A stretch of 64,000 nt of DNA from Flagellimonas oceani. Its GTDB lineage: Bacteria > Bacteroidota > Bacteroidia > Flavobacteriales > Flavobacteriaceae. The stretch spans positions 4,546,001-4,610,000 of the forward strand of contig NZ_CP049616.1 in assembly GCF_011068285.1 (NCBI RefSeq). Direction: 5' to 3'. The notes under the pieces were generated by a model that was not told where the DNA came from, ran no database searches, and was given only the letters and a program-made list of their open reading frames with translations. This document shows positions 39,771 to 48,419 of this stretch, one piece after another (positions within the stretch are counted from its first letter, which is position 1; every line of letters begins with the position of its first letter). A program made the position numbers and the translations under genes.

Positions 39771-40475
39771 ATGGAACCAAAAAAGAACCCGAAAGCAGAC
39801 GTAGGAAGAAACAGCACGCTATACTTTGTTATAGGACTTGCTGCTGTTTTGGCATTGGTCTACGGAGCCATGGAGTGGAAAAAGTACGATAAGGCCAGCG
39901 ATTACGACATTTCTATGAATGTTGAAGATCAATTGGACGAGGAAGTGCCGATGACCGAACAAATCAAAACTCCACCGCCACCACCGCCACCTGCAGCCCC
40001 CGAAGTTATCGAGGTTGTAGAAGATGAAGAGGAAGTAGAGGAAACAGTGATCGAGTCCACCGAAACTAGCCAAGAGGAAGAGGTAATCGAAATCGAGGAA
40101 GTAGAAGTGGAAGAAGTGGAAGAGGATATTTCGGTCCCTTTTGCGGTTATCGAGGATGTTCCAATATTTCCTGGCTGTGAAAACGCCAAGGATAAGAAAG
40201 CCTGTTTCCAAGAGCAAATGCAAAATCATATCCGTAAAAACTTCCGTTACCCGGAAATTGCCCAAGAAATGGGAGTTCAAGGTAGGGTAAGTGTTATTTT
40301 CGTTATCCAAAAAGATGGAAGTATCGGAAATATTAGAATGCGCGGACCGGACAAAAACTTGGAGGCAGAGGCAATGCGTATCATCCAAAAATTACCTAAA
40401 ATGACTCCTGGAAAGCAGAGAGGAAGACCGGTAAAGGTACCTTTCAGTATTCCGATCACATTTAAGCTTCAGTAA
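39771..40475 (+). CDS. TonB-family energy transducer
   Basis: 234 residues. One N-terminal membrane helix (about 17-36), a run of prolines (about 68-75), then a very acidic Glu/Val linker (about 80-125) in place of the Pro-Lys linker of E. coli TonB, and a C-terminal TonB domain (about 150-234) with YPEIAQEMGVQGRVSVIFVI. It should pass proton-motive force to outer-membrane receptors. No ExbB or ExbD is nearby. It ends at the terminator at 40513-40545. Confidence 0.9.
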   Translation: MEPKKNPKADVGRNSTLYFVIGLAAVLALVYGAMEWKKYDKASDYDISMNVEDQLDEEVPMTEQIKTPPPPPPPAAPEVIEVVEDEEEVEETVIESTETSQEEEVIEIEEVEVEEVEEDISVPFAVIEDVPIFPGCENAKDKKACFQEQMQNHIRKNFRYPEIAQEMGVQGRVSVIFVIQKDGSIGNIRMRGPDKNLEAEAMRIIQKLPKMTPGKQRGRPVKVPFSIPITFKLQ

Positions 40476-40512
40476 AATTTATATATAAATTCCTGTTGAG
40501 GCAGGAATGGAA

Positions 40513-40545
40513 AAAGCCCTGATGGAAACGTCAGGGCTTTTTTTA
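40513..40545 (+). terminator. Terminator after the TonB gene
   Basis: AAAGCCCTGA (40513-40522) pairs with TCAGGGCTTT (40531-40540) around an eight-base loop and runs into a T tract to 40545. Confidence 0.88.
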
Positions 40546-40583
40546 TGGAATTATCATCAAGAATCATAAAACTTTAGCTTTGG

Positions 40584-40614
40584 TTGCAAAAGATATGCAC
40601 TGGCGTTATCTTTG
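40584..40614 (+). promoter_or_regulatory. Putative promoter of the heme O synthase operon
   Basis: TTG (40584-40586), 20 bases, TATCTTTG (40607-40614). The ATG at 40628 is 13 bases after the box, so the leader is only a few bases long. Confidence 0.5.
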
Positions 40615-40627
40615 CCAGTCAATATAG

Positions 40628-41536
40628 ATGTGGATGAAATCTGCTGTAGGTTCCGTAAAAAATAATACCCTTTCCATAGTACTTTCCGATTTTAAGGAGA
40701 TTACCAAGGCCAAACTGGCCGTAAGCGTGGTTTTCTCCTCGATTGCAGGGTATTTTTTGGGCGCCTACCAGGTCGATTTGGTCTCCCTGTTGTTATTGAT
40801 GTTCGGAGGATACTGCATGGTCGGGGCTTCAAATGCCTATAACCAGATAATAGAAAAGGACCTCGACGCTTTAATGAAGCGTACCCGAAATAGGCCCATT
40901 CCATCTGGTAGGATGAGTGTTAGGACCGCACTGATCATAGCCGTGACTTTGACGGTGCTCGGTGTATTGGCCTTGCTTGCGCTAAGCCCTAAAACGGCAA
41001 TGTTCGGCGCCATATCCATTTTTTTGTACACCAGCGTTTATACGCCGTTAAAAACAAAATCACCGCTTGCGGTGTTTGTCGGGGCATTTCCCGGAGCCAT
41101 ACCGTTTATGTTGGGTTGGGTGGCGGCCACCGACGATTTTGGCATAGAGCCCGGAACCTTGTTCATGATCCAGTTTTTTTGGCAGTTTCCGCACTTTTGG
41201 GCACTCGGTTGGATGTTGGACGAGGACTACAAACAGGCCGGTTTTAAAATGTTGCCCACAGGAAATAAGGATAAAGGAACGGCACTTCAAATTATTCTGT
41301 ACACCATTTGGATGATAGTCATCTCCATTGTGCCCGTTTTTGGTTTTACCGGTAGGCTACATCTTTCCATTCCCGCAGCGGTCATTGTATTGTTGTCTGG
41401 ATTGGTCATGTTGTTTTTTGCCTTCAAGCTCTATGAAAACAGGGACAATGCCTCGGCCAGAAAATTGATGTTGGCCAGTGTCACCTATATATCATTGATT
41501 CAGGTCGTTTACGTATTAGATAAGTTTATAAGTTAA
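40628..41536 (+). CDS. cyoE: Protoheme IX farnesyltransferase (heme O synthase)
   Basis: 302 residues with about eight or nine membrane helices. Adds a farnesyl group to protoheme to make heme O, the precursor of heme A for the aa3 oxidase. The UbiA-family motif NAYNQIIEKDLDALMKRTRN (polyprenyl-diphosphate and magnesium binding) is at about 80-100. A second in-frame ATG is two codons in (MWMKS). The stop is one base before the next gene's start codon region. Confidence 0.95.
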   Translation: MWMKSAVGSVKNNTLSIVLSDFKEITKAKLAVSVVFSSIAGYFLGAYQVDLVSLLLLMFGGYCMVGASNAYNQIIEKDLDALMKRTRNRPIPSGRMSVRTALIIAVTLTVLGVLALLALSPKTAMFGAISIFLYTSVYTPLKTKSPLAVFVGAFPGAIPFMLGWVAATDDFGIEPGTLFMIQFFWQFPHFWALGWMLDEDYKQAGFKMLPTGNKDKGTALQIILYTIWMIVISIVPVFGFTGRLHLSIPAAVIVLLSGLVMLFFAFKLYENRDNASARKLMLASVTYISLIQVVYVLDKFIS

Positions 41537-41537
41537 A

Positions 41538-42119
41538 ATGGATTTAACCCAAGGAACAGTAGAGGAAAAGAACAGAAGGGCAAAAAAAATGATGCTCTGG
41601 TTCGGTATTGTGAGTTTGATCATGGGATTTGCCGGCTGGACGAGTGCCTATATCGTAAGTAGCAAAAGGGAGGATTGGGTAAGTGATTTGGAACTGCCAA
41701 GTGCGTTCTTTATCAGTACCGCAATGATCATCCTGAGCAGTATCACCTATTTTTTGGCCAAGAAATCCGTTGCGAATAACAATCAAAAGAACGGGACGGT
41801 GTTTTTGCTCATCACCTTGGCACTGGGAATCACCTTTATATCATTGCAATTTGTAGGATTTTCACAAATGTTGGAAAACGGTTATTACTTTACCGGACCC
41901 ACCAGTAATATAAAAATGTCCTACGTATTTTTGATCGCTGCCGTGCACATAGCGCACGTAGTGGCAGGATTGATTTCCCTTTTAGTGGTAATAGTGCAGC
42001 AAGCAAGAAAGAAATATACCCCCGATAATATGTTGGGCATGGAGTTGGGAGCCACATTTTGGCATTTTTTGGATTTTATTTGGGTATATCTAATTCTATT
42101 TATGTATTTCGTGAAATAA
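41538..42119 (+). CDS. Cytochrome c oxidase subunit III, short paralogue
   Basis: 193 residues with five membrane helices, the short subunit III form. Family signatures are seen in helix 4-5 (FLIAAVHIAHVVAGLISLLV) and at the end (ATFWHFLDFIWVYLILFMYF). It begins two bases after the heme O synthase stop. A longer subunit III paralogue follows at 42212, so one of the two may fill a modified role in the same oxidase. Confidence 0.9.
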   Translation: MDLTQGTVEEKNRRAKKMMLWFGIVSLIMGFAGWTSAYIVSSKREDWVSDLELPSAFFISTAMIILSSITYFLAKKSVANNNQKNGTVFLLITLALGITFISLQFVGFSQMLENGYYFTGPTSNIKMSYVFLIAAVHIAHVVAGLISLLVVIVQQARKKYTPDNMLGMELGATFWHFLDFIWVYLILFMYFVK

Positions 42120-42154
42120 AACAGGATTGGCGCAGTTTTCGATCAAGTTTGTCT

Positions 42155-42183
42155 TTTACAATACATCAAAAAATGTAAATTTG
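42155..42183 (+). promoter_or_regulatory. Putative internal promoter before the long subunit III gene
   Basis: TAAATTTG at 42176-42183 is a perfect -7 box; TTTA at 42155-42158 is 17 bases upstream. It lies in the 92-base gap between the two subunit III genes and could give the second one its own transcript. Confidence 0.35.
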
Positions 42184-42211
42184 TGAAAGTTTTAATAAAA
42201 CGACCTTTTAT

Positions 42212-43186
42212 ATGGATGCAACGGTAAGTACCGGTACAGAAGACAGCGTTTGGGGAGGCGGAAATAAGCCCCTGGGCGCTAGCTATGGAAAAATGATGAT
42301 GTGGTTTTTTATCATGTCGGATGCCTTGACCTTTTCTGGGTTCTTGGTAGCCTATGGTTTCTCAAGATTTAAGTTTATAGAGGTATGGCCCATTGCCGAT
42401 GAGGTGTTTACCCACGTGCCCTTTTTCCATGGGAACTATCCTATGTATTATGTGGCATTTATGACCTTTATTTTGATTATGTCTTCCGTGACCATGGTAT
42501 TGGCAGTGGATGCAGGCCATAAGATGAAACAGAAAAGTGTTATCCTGTACATGTTCCTTACCATTATCGGTGGTGCCATATTCGTTGGCTCACAGGCTTG
42601 GGAATGGGCAACTTTTATAAAAGGGGATTTCGGAGCGGTAGAGACCAATTCAGGAAGAATCCTTCAGTTTGTGGATGCGGAAACTGGCGAAAGGGCTGCT
42701 TTGGCGGACTTTGCCAAAACCTTGCCCGAAGAAAGGGTGAAGCACGCTGCAAGCGAGGGAATCTGGTTCCAAAGTGAAGGCTATCAAACATCATACTCCT
42801 TAAATGAGGTAGTTGAGGGCTTTAAGGCAACGCCAAATATCCTAATTCGAACAGAACAACTCAACGAAGAAGGGGAAAAAACCCTTTTGGACAGGAAAGA
42901 ATCGCTTTCAAAAATATTGGAGGCCAACCAAGTGGTGGAAGGTGCAAACCTTATCCACAACGAATACGGACATAGATTGTTCGCCGATTTCTTCTTCTTT
43001 ATTACTGGGTTCCACGGTTTCCACGTATTCTCGGGAGTAGTGATCAACGTCATTATCTTCTTTAATGTGATCTTGGGCACCTACGAGCGAAGAGGACATT
43101 ATGAAATGGTAGAAAAAGTTGGACTGTACTGGCACTTTGTGGATTTGGTATGGGTATTCGTATTTACATTCTTTTATTTGGTATAA
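42212..43186 (+). CDS. Cytochrome c oxidase subunit III, long paralogue with inserted domain
   Basis: 324 residues. The membrane parts match subunit III, including FITGFHGFHVFSGVVIN and YWHFVDLVWVFVFTFFYL at the end. Between helix 4 (about residue 130) and helix 5 (about 255) lies an insertion of roughly 110 soluble residues rich in Glu and Lys, absent from the short paralogue just upstream. It probably faces one side of the membrane near the oxidase. The next gene follows after 16 bases. Confidence 0.9.
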   Translation: MDATVSTGTEDSVWGGGNKPLGASYGKMMMWFFIMSDALTFSGFLVAYGFSRFKFIEVWPIADEVFTHVPFFHGNYPMYYVAFMTFILIMSSVTMVLAVDAGHKMKQKSVILYMFLTIIGGAIFVGSQAWEWATFIKGDFGAVETNSGRILQFVDAETGERAALADFAKTLPEERVKHAASEGIWFQSEGYQTSYSLNEVVEGFKATPNILIRTEQLNEEGEKTLLDRKESLSKILEANQVVEGANLIHNEYGHRLFADFFFFITGFHGFHVFSGVVINVIIFFNVILGTYERRGHYEMVEKVGLYWHFVDLVWVFVFTFFYLV

Positions 43187-43202
43187 AAAACATTGACGAT
43201 AC

Positions 43203-43586
43203 ATGGCACACGAGCATAAATTAGAGATTTTCAGAGGACTTGTAAAATTCAAGTCGAACACCCAAAAAATTTGGGGAGTACTTATTTTCCTTTCCATTGT
43301 TACAACAGTGGAAGTTGCATTGGGTATCATAAAACCACGGTTCTTGACCCATAGTTACTTTTTGGGGATGAAACTGCTTAACTGGATCTTTATCATTCTT
43401 ACCTTGGTTAAGGCCTATTACATTGCATGGGACTTTATGCACCTTAGGGACGAGAAGACAGCATTGCGAAGGGTGATCGTATGGACTCCCATATTCTTGG
43501 TTTGCTATTTAATATTCATTCTGCTGTTCGAAGCGGATTACATTTACACTGTATACAGCGATAGCTTTATAACTTGGGATTTCTAA
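43203..43586 (+). CDS. Cytochrome c oxidase subunit IV family protein
   Basis: 127 residues with three membrane helices (about 25-45, 58-78, 90-113). It matches the prokaryotic subunit IV family: TVEVALGI in helix 1 and LVKAYYIAWDFMHLRDEK in the second, a pattern shared with CyoD/CtaF-like subunits. It is the last structural gene of this oxidase block and is followed by a strong terminator. Confidence 0.88.
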   Translation: MAHEHKLEIFRGLVKFKSNTQKIWGVLIFLSIVTTVEVALGIIKPRFLTHSYFLGMKLLNWIFIILTLVKAYYIAWDFMHLRDEKTALRRVIVWTPIFLVCYLIFILLFEADYIYTVYSDSFITWDF

Positions 43587-43606
43587 GAAGAGCATTTAAC
43601 AAATTT

Positions 43607-43635
43607 AAAAGACGGTTTTCCAACCGTCTTTTTTT
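43607..43635 (+). terminator. Terminator after the subunit IV gene
   Basis: GACGGTT (43611-43617) pairs with AACCGTC (43622-43628) around TTCC, flanked by AAAA and a T run. A possible -7 box (TATTTTTG, 43635-43642) for the next gene starts in its T tract. Confidence 0.88.
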
Positions 43636-43658
43636 ATTTTTGTACGGTTGTAAACACT

Positions 43659-44291
43659 ATGAAAAAGAAAATCGTCTTAGCCGTCCTTTTTATATTGCCC
43701 GTAGTGGTGTATTTGTTTTTTGCATCGGGGGTCAACAATTTTGGACGTTTGCCCGTACTTACCGAGAAAGTGGCCGATATTTCGCAAATGGACTCCAATG
43801 TCCAGCTTAAGGATAAAATAACCATTCTGGGTTTTTTGGGCAATGATGTCGATTCCAAACAAGGAAATGCATTCAACCTGAACCAAAAAATATATAAAAG
43901 ATTCGGGGAGTTCAACGATTTTCAAATGGTGATGGTGGTGACGGAGGACCAAAAATCCCAAGTGGAAGATCTGAAGAACGAGTTGGGAAAGCTCTCCAAT
44001 ATAGATAAATGGCATTTTGCCTTCATAACCGGGGATGAGATAAAAACTCTTTTTCAATCATTGGGCACCAATGTTGTCTTGGATAACGATTTGTCCACTC
44101 CTAACGTCTTCATTATTGATAAGGACCTAAAACTCCGTGGGCGCACAGATGATGAGGATGAAGGAACAAAGTATGGGTTCGATACCTCATCAGTAGCAGA
44201 ATTGAACAATAAAATGGTGGACGATATTAAGATTATCTTGGCCGAATACCGTTTAGCTTTAAAAAAGAACAATGCCGATAGGAGCAAATAA
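43659..44291 (+). CDS. Membrane-anchored SCO/thioredoxin-like protein without the CxxxC pair
   Basis: 210 residues. One N-terminal membrane helix (about 5-23), then a soluble domain whose strand order resembles a thioredoxin/SCO fold (DKITILGFLGNDVDS..., WHFAFITGDEIKTL, STPNVFIIDKDLKLRGR). The copper/disulfide cysteines are absent: the protein has no Cys at all. It overlaps the true SCO gene by 20 bases, so the two are translated together. I infer an accessory role in oxidase assembly; the exact function is unknown. Confidence 0.75.
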   Translation: MKKKIVLAVLFILPVVVYLFFASGVNNFGRLPVLTEKVADISQMDSNVQLKDKITILGFLGNDVDSKQGNAFNLNQKIYKRFGEFNDFQMVMVVTEDQKSQVEDLKNELGKLSNIDKWHFAFITGDEIKTLFQSLGTNVVLDNDLSTPNVFIIDKDLKLRGRTDDEDEGTKYGFDTSSVAELNNKMVDDIKIILAEYRLALKKNNADRSK

Positions 44292-45015
44292 CAAAAGGAA
44301 GCACACCTACATTTGGGTCTCAGCGATCATATTGATTTTTGGGATTTTCGCCGTATATGAAATCACAATACGCGTAAAAGGGGGCACCATTGTGGAAAAC
44401 GACCGAATGAGCAAAACCCCCAAGGAAGGAGAGGTAGGTTTTGTGGTCAACCAAGGTGAGAAACGACGTGTGCCGGACTTTGAGTTTTATGATCAAGACA
44501 GCACACTGGTAACCAATAAAGATTATTTGGGCAAGGTGTATGTTGTAGATTTTTTCTTTACCACTTGCCCCACTATTTGTCCCATAATGACCAAGAATCT
44601 AGTGGAATTGCAGGAGGTCTTTAAAGGGGAGGAGGACTTTGGGGTAGCATCCTTCACCATTAACCCGCAATACGATACACCATCCGTGTTAACGGCGTAT
44701 GCCGAAAAATATGGAATTACCGATAAGGATTGGCATTTGATGACGGGTGACCAGGCAAAAATATACGAGCTCGCCCAACAAGGTTTTTACATCTTTGCAA
44801 ATGAGGATCAGGAAGTTCCCGGAGGTTTTGAGCATTCGGGTATGTTCGCTTTGGTTGATAAAAATGGGTATATTCGTTCACGCAAAGATGAGTTCGGCAA
44901 CCCATTGATTTATTATCGGGGAACCATCACCGAGGAACAAAAGGTAAATTCAGATGGGGAAACCCAACAGATTACCATGTTAAAAGAGGATATTAAAAAA
45001 TTATTGGCAGAATGA
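44272..45015 (+). CDS. SCO family copper chaperone for cytochrome oxidase
   Basis: 247 residues. N-terminal membrane anchor (about 12-31) and a periplasmic thioredoxin-like domain. The copper ligands are Cys99 and Cys103 (TCPTIC) and His188 (GFEHSGM). SCO proteins load or reduce the CuA site of subunit II, here CoxB. It overlaps the previous gene by 20 bases and the next by four (ATGA). Confidence 0.94.
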   Translation: MPIGANNKRKHTYIWVSAIILIFGIFAVYEITIRVKGGTIVENDRMSKTPKEGEVGFVVNQGEKRRVPDFEFYDQDSTLVTNKDYLGKVYVVDFFFTTCPTICPIMTKNLVELQEVFKGEEDFGVASFTINPQYDTPSVLTAYAEKYGITDKDWHLMTGDQAKIYELAQQGFYIFANEDQEVPGGFEHSGMFALVDKNGYIRSRKDEFGNPLIYYRGTITEEQKVNSDGETQQITMLKEDIKKLLAE

Positions 45016-45548
45016 CCGAGGAAATTACTCTTAAGGAAAAACGGTACAATAGGTTGATAACCGTAATTTCCATTGCGATACCCTTAGTGGTGGCACTTTT
45101 GTTTGGCTACAAAATTCCGAACGCAAAGCCGTTGTCTTTTCTTCCCCCGATTTATGCGGGAATCAATGGTTTAACTGCGGTTCTATTGGTTGCTGCCATT
45201 ATTGCGATAAAAAACGGACGCCAATTGATCCACAGGAGGTTAATGTTGACCAATATAATTTTGTCCGCTTTGTTCTTGGTGATGTACGTGGCATACCATA
45301 TGACTTCGGAAACAACCGTTTTTGGCGGCGAGGGCCCCATAAAATTTATTTATTACTTTATTTTGATGACACATATCGTGTTGTCCATATCCGTAATACC
45401 ATTGGTGCTGATTACGTATTCCAAAGTGTACCTTGACGATTTTGAAAGCCATAGGCAATGGGCCAAGTACACCTTTCCCATTTGGTTGTACGTTGCGGTC
45501 ACAGGTGTTTTGGTCTATGTTATGATTTCGCCCTATTACCCCTATTAA
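45012..45548 (+). CDS. DUF420 membrane protein (CtaM-like)
   Basis: 178 residues with five membrane helices. It matches DUF420 proteins, some of which (CtaM in Gram-positive bacteria) are needed to assemble heme-copper oxidases. His and Tyr residues sit in helices, as in HRRLMLTNI and YVAYHMTSE. It shares an ATGA overlap with the SCO gene and lies six bases before the next small gene. A role in maturing the aa3 oxidase is likely from this context. Confidence 0.88.
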   Translation: MTEEITLKEKRYNRLITVISIAIPLVVALLFGYKIPNAKPLSFLPPIYAGINGLTAVLLVAAIIAIKNGRQLIHRRLMLTNIILSALFLVMYVAYHMTSETTVFGGEGPIKFIYYFILMTHIVLSISVIPLVLITYSKVYLDDFESHRQWAKYTFPIWLYVAVTGVLVYVMISPYYPY

Positions 45549-45554
45549 TTTTCC

Positions 45555-45767
45555 ATGAAGACTAGATTTCTCATCATATTGTTCATAATGTTCATCATAC
45601 CAACGATGTCGGAGGCACAATGTGCCATGTGCCGAGCGGTGGTAGAGAGCGAGTCCGATGGAAAAACCGCCGAGGCCATCAATAACGGTATCGTTTACCT
45701 TATGGCCGTGCCCTATGTGCTTGTCGGGGGGCTTTTCTATTTTATTTATCGGAAAATGAGGGGTTGA
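45555..45767 (+). CDS. Small CxxC membrane protein of the oxidase assembly cluster
   Basis: 70 residues. A hydrophobic N-terminus ending in SEAQ is followed at once by CAMCR (Cys23, Cys26), a short polar stretch and one membrane helix (about 46-66) with a basic end. If the signal is cleaved, the CxxC pair lies at the mature N-terminus in the periplasm, a place suited to copper or disulfide exchange. I do not recognise a named family. It is six bases after the DUF420 gene, so it joins the assembly operon. Confidence 0.75.
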   Translation: MKTRFLIILFIMFIIPTMSEAQCAMCRAVVESESDGKTAEAINNGIVYLMAVPYVLVGGLFYFIYRKMRG

Positions 45768-45801
45768 AAAGTCATTTTTGACAAGGATTTTTTGCTCGGA
45801 C

Positions 45802-45830
45802 TGTAACATTTTATGATTTTGATAGTCATA
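45802..45830 (+). promoter_or_regulatory. ECF-sigma-like promoter of exporter unit 1
   Basis: TGTAAC (45802-45807), 17 bases, GTCATA (45825-45830). The first 12 bases, TGTAACATTTTA, are identical to those before exporter unit 2, with the GTC at the same distance. AAC/GTC boxes 16-18 bases apart are typical of ECF sigma factors. The downstream leader also holds a TACGC/GCGTA inverted repeat (45837-45848). Confidence 0.6.
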
Positions 45831-45873
45831 TTGATGTACGCTTGCGTAAATCATCAATCAAAATCGCTAACCT

Positions 45874-47118
45874 ATGTTCGACCTGGAACGGTGGCAAGAA
45901 ATATTTGACACCATACGAAAGAACAAACTCCGTACCTTTTTAACAGGGCTTTCCGTAGCCTCGGGCATCTTCATTCTGGTTATTTTATTGGGTTTTGGGC
46001 AAGGTATGCGCAACGGCATCGAAAACGAGTTCAAACAAGACGCATCTACCAGTGTATGGGTCTGGCCGGGCGTTACCTCCAAAGAGTATAAAGGGCTCAA
46101 TCCGGGAAGGAGAATCCAGCTTGTAAACGAAAATTATGATAGGGCAAGCGCCATGTTCAAAGAAGACATTGAACGTGGTTCGGCCAGGATATTTGTAAGG
46201 GGCGTCAATGTCAATTACGGGAAGGAAGCGCTAATCTACGGAATTCAGGGCGTAGCATCCGATTTTCAATTTATTGAGAACGCCGATATGGTCGAGGGGA
46301 GGTTCATCAACTACCAAGATGAGGTTTCCAATGGCAAAGTCGCCATCATAGGGAACAAAATAAAAAAAGATGTTTTTAATGATGTTGCGACCCCGATCGG
46401 GGAATTTATAGACATTTCCGGTATTCCTTTTAAAGTGATCGGGGTGTTCAAGGAAATGGAAGAACGTGAAGAGGAACGCATCTATATACCCATAACCACG
46501 GCCCAACGGACGTTTAATGGGGGGAACAGGCTCAATAATATGTCCTTTACCCTGCCACCTGTCGAGAACTTTGATGAAGCCGTTGCACAATCCATCGATT
46601 TTAAAAATGGACTACGTGAGTATTTACAACAGACCCATACCATTGCCCCAGATGATACCGGGGCTATAGAAGTTTGGAGTGCCATGGAAGAGGCCAAACG
46701 ATATTATGGGCTTACCAATAACATAAAACTTTTCTTTTGGTTCGTAGGAGTTTGTACCATTATAGCTGGAGTGGTCGGCGTAAGCAATATTATGATGATC
46801 GTAGTAAAAGAACGCACTCGAGAAATAGGGATACGAAAAGCACTTGGGGCAAAACCATGGTCCATTATCGGTATGATATTGCACGAAGCCATATTTGTTA
46901 CCGCAATTTCCGGTTTTGGAGGACTCATTTTTAGCATGGCACTTTTGGAAATAGTGGGTCCCAATATTGAAGTGGACTATATTATGAACCCCTCCGTGAA
47001 CTTTAATGTGGCCTTTTCCACGGTATTGGTTTTGATAGTTGCCGGGACCTTGGCCGGTTTTGTGCCTGCCTACCGCGCAGCAAGAGTCAAAGTAATAGAA
47101 TCGCTTAGGGACGAATAA
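45874..47118 (+). CDS. MacB/FtsX-type ABC transporter permease, unit 1 first
   Basis: 414 residues. Membrane helix 1 (about 20-42), a large periplasmic MacB core domain (to about 280), then three C-terminal FtsX helices. Conserved cytoplasmic coupling segment MMIVVKERTREIGIRKALGAKP. It lacks an ATPase domain, unlike E. coli MacB. It is followed after 11 bases by a second permease, and the pair probably forms a heterodimer with the ATPase made at 49629. Confidence 0.9.
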   Translation: MFDLERWQEIFDTIRKNKLRTFLTGLSVASGIFILVILLGFGQGMRNGIENEFKQDASTSVWVWPGVTSKEYKGLNPGRRIQLVNENYDRASAMFKEDIERGSARIFVRGVNVNYGKEALIYGIQGVASDFQFIENADMVEGRFINYQDEVSNGKVAIIGNKIKKDVFNDVATPIGEFIDISGIPFKVIGVFKEMEEREEERIYIPITTAQRTFNGGNRLNNMSFTLPPVENFDEAVAQSIDFKNGLREYLQQTHTIAPDDTGAIEVWSAMEEAKRYYGLTNNIKLFFWFVGVCTIIAGVVGVSNIMMIVVKERTREIGIRKALGAKPWSIIGMILHEAIFVTAISGFGGLIFSMALLEIVGPNIEVDYIMNPSVNFNVAFSTVLVLIVAGTLAGFVPAYRAARVKVIESLRDE

Positions 47119-47129
47119 CCATATCCGAT

Positions 47130-48386
47130 ATGTTCAATAAAGATAGATGGCGGGAAATAATCGAGGTGCTCACAACCAATGTGTGGCGTACCATATTTAC
47201 GGCTTTTGGTGTGTGTTGGGGTATTTTTATTCTTATTGTCCTCTTGGCGGCGGGCAAAGGATTGGAGAACGGCATTAAACAAGATTTTGGGAACATCGCC
47301 ACCAACACCATGTTTATGTGGACCCGTGCCACCACCAAGGGTTACGAAGGACTGCCCAAGGGGCGAAGTTTTGAATTCAAGATCAGCGATGTGCAAGCGC
47401 TACGTGATAATGTGCCCAACCTCCGTTTTATATCCCCACGTAACCAATTGGGAGGCTTTGGCGGCAACAACAACGTTGTTCGCGGCATTAGAACCGGTGC
47501 TTACAATGTGTATGGTGACTATCCCGAGATCATCAACCAAGACCCCATGGCGGTCACAGCAGGAAGGTTCTTGAACTATAACGATATCAGGGAAAAACGA
47601 AAGGTGGCCGTAATTGGTCAAGGGGTAAAGAACGATTTGTACGATAAGGACGAGGATGCACTGGGAACCTACATTAAAATTCAAGGGGTGAACTTTATGG
47701 TGATCGGTACCTATAAAAAAAATAATAGTGGCGGGGGCGAAGAGGGTCAAAAAGAAATATTTGTGCCCTTTACCTCGTTCTCCCAAGCTTTTAACCGAGG
47801 AGAAGATGTGGGTTGGATGGCCATTACCGCAAACGATGGCAGTTCCATATCACAACTCAAGGACAATATCGTGGATTTGATGAAGGAGAGGCACAAGGTA
47901 CACCCGGAAGATAACCGGGCCGTTGGGTATTTTGATCTCTACGAGCAATACAATCGGGTAGAAAGCCTTTTTGGAGCGTTAAAGGCAGTTGCTTACATTG
48001 TAGGTATTATGGTGCTGCTTTCCGGGATCATAGGGGTGAGCAACATTATGCTCATTGTGGTGAAGGAACGTACCAAGGAAATAGGGATACGAAGGGCATT
48101 GGGCGAACAGCCGTGGTCCATAAAAAAGCAAATTTTGATGGAATCCATATTCCTGACCTTGATTTCCGGTATGGTAGGCATCATATTCGGGTCTTTGGTC
48201 ATATTTGGTATCAACTCATTGTTGGACAGTGTCGGCCCCGTGGATATGTTTATGAGCCCAAGTGTGAGCGTTGGCGTGGTCACCGGGGCATTGACCATTT
48301 TAATGGTCTCGGGGCTGTTGGCGGGCTTCATTCCAGCACAGAGTGCCATACGGGTCAGGCCCATCGAAGCATTGCGAACAGAATAA
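47130..48386 (+). CDS. MacB/FtsX-type ABC transporter permease, unit 1 second
   Basis: 418 residues with the same layout as its neighbour: N-terminal helix, MacB-like periplasmic core, three FtsX helices, and the coupling segment LIVVKERTKEIGIRRALGEQ. The two permeases differ enough to be distinct subunits. The ATG follows the first permease by 11 bases and the adaptor gene follows after 33. Confidence 0.9.
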   Translation: MFNKDRWREIIEVLTTNVWRTIFTAFGVCWGIFILIVLLAAGKGLENGIKQDFGNIATNTMFMWTRATTKGYEGLPKGRSFEFKISDVQALRDNVPNLRFISPRNQLGGFGGNNNVVRGIRTGAYNVYGDYPEIINQDPMAVTAGRFLNYNDIREKRKVAVIGQGVKNDLYDKDEDALGTYIKIQGVNFMVIGTYKKNNSGGGEEGQKEIFVPFTSFSQAFNRGEDVGWMAITANDGSSISQLKDNIVDLMKERHKVHPEDNRAVGYFDLYEQYNRVESLFGALKAVAYIVGIMVLLSGIIGVSNIMLIVVKERTKEIGIRRALGEQPWSIKKQILMESIFLTLISGMVGIIFGSLVIFGINSLLDSVGPVDMFMSPSVSVGVVTGALTILMVSGLLAGFIPAQSAIRVRPIEALRTE

Positions 48387-48419
48387 TAGGTAAAGAATCA
48401 ATCAATAACATCAATTAAA

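Noticed and set aside
45837..45848. TACGC/GCGTA inverted repeat in the exporter unit 1 leader as an operator
   Set aside because: It is short and is not repeated before unit 2, so chance is likely.
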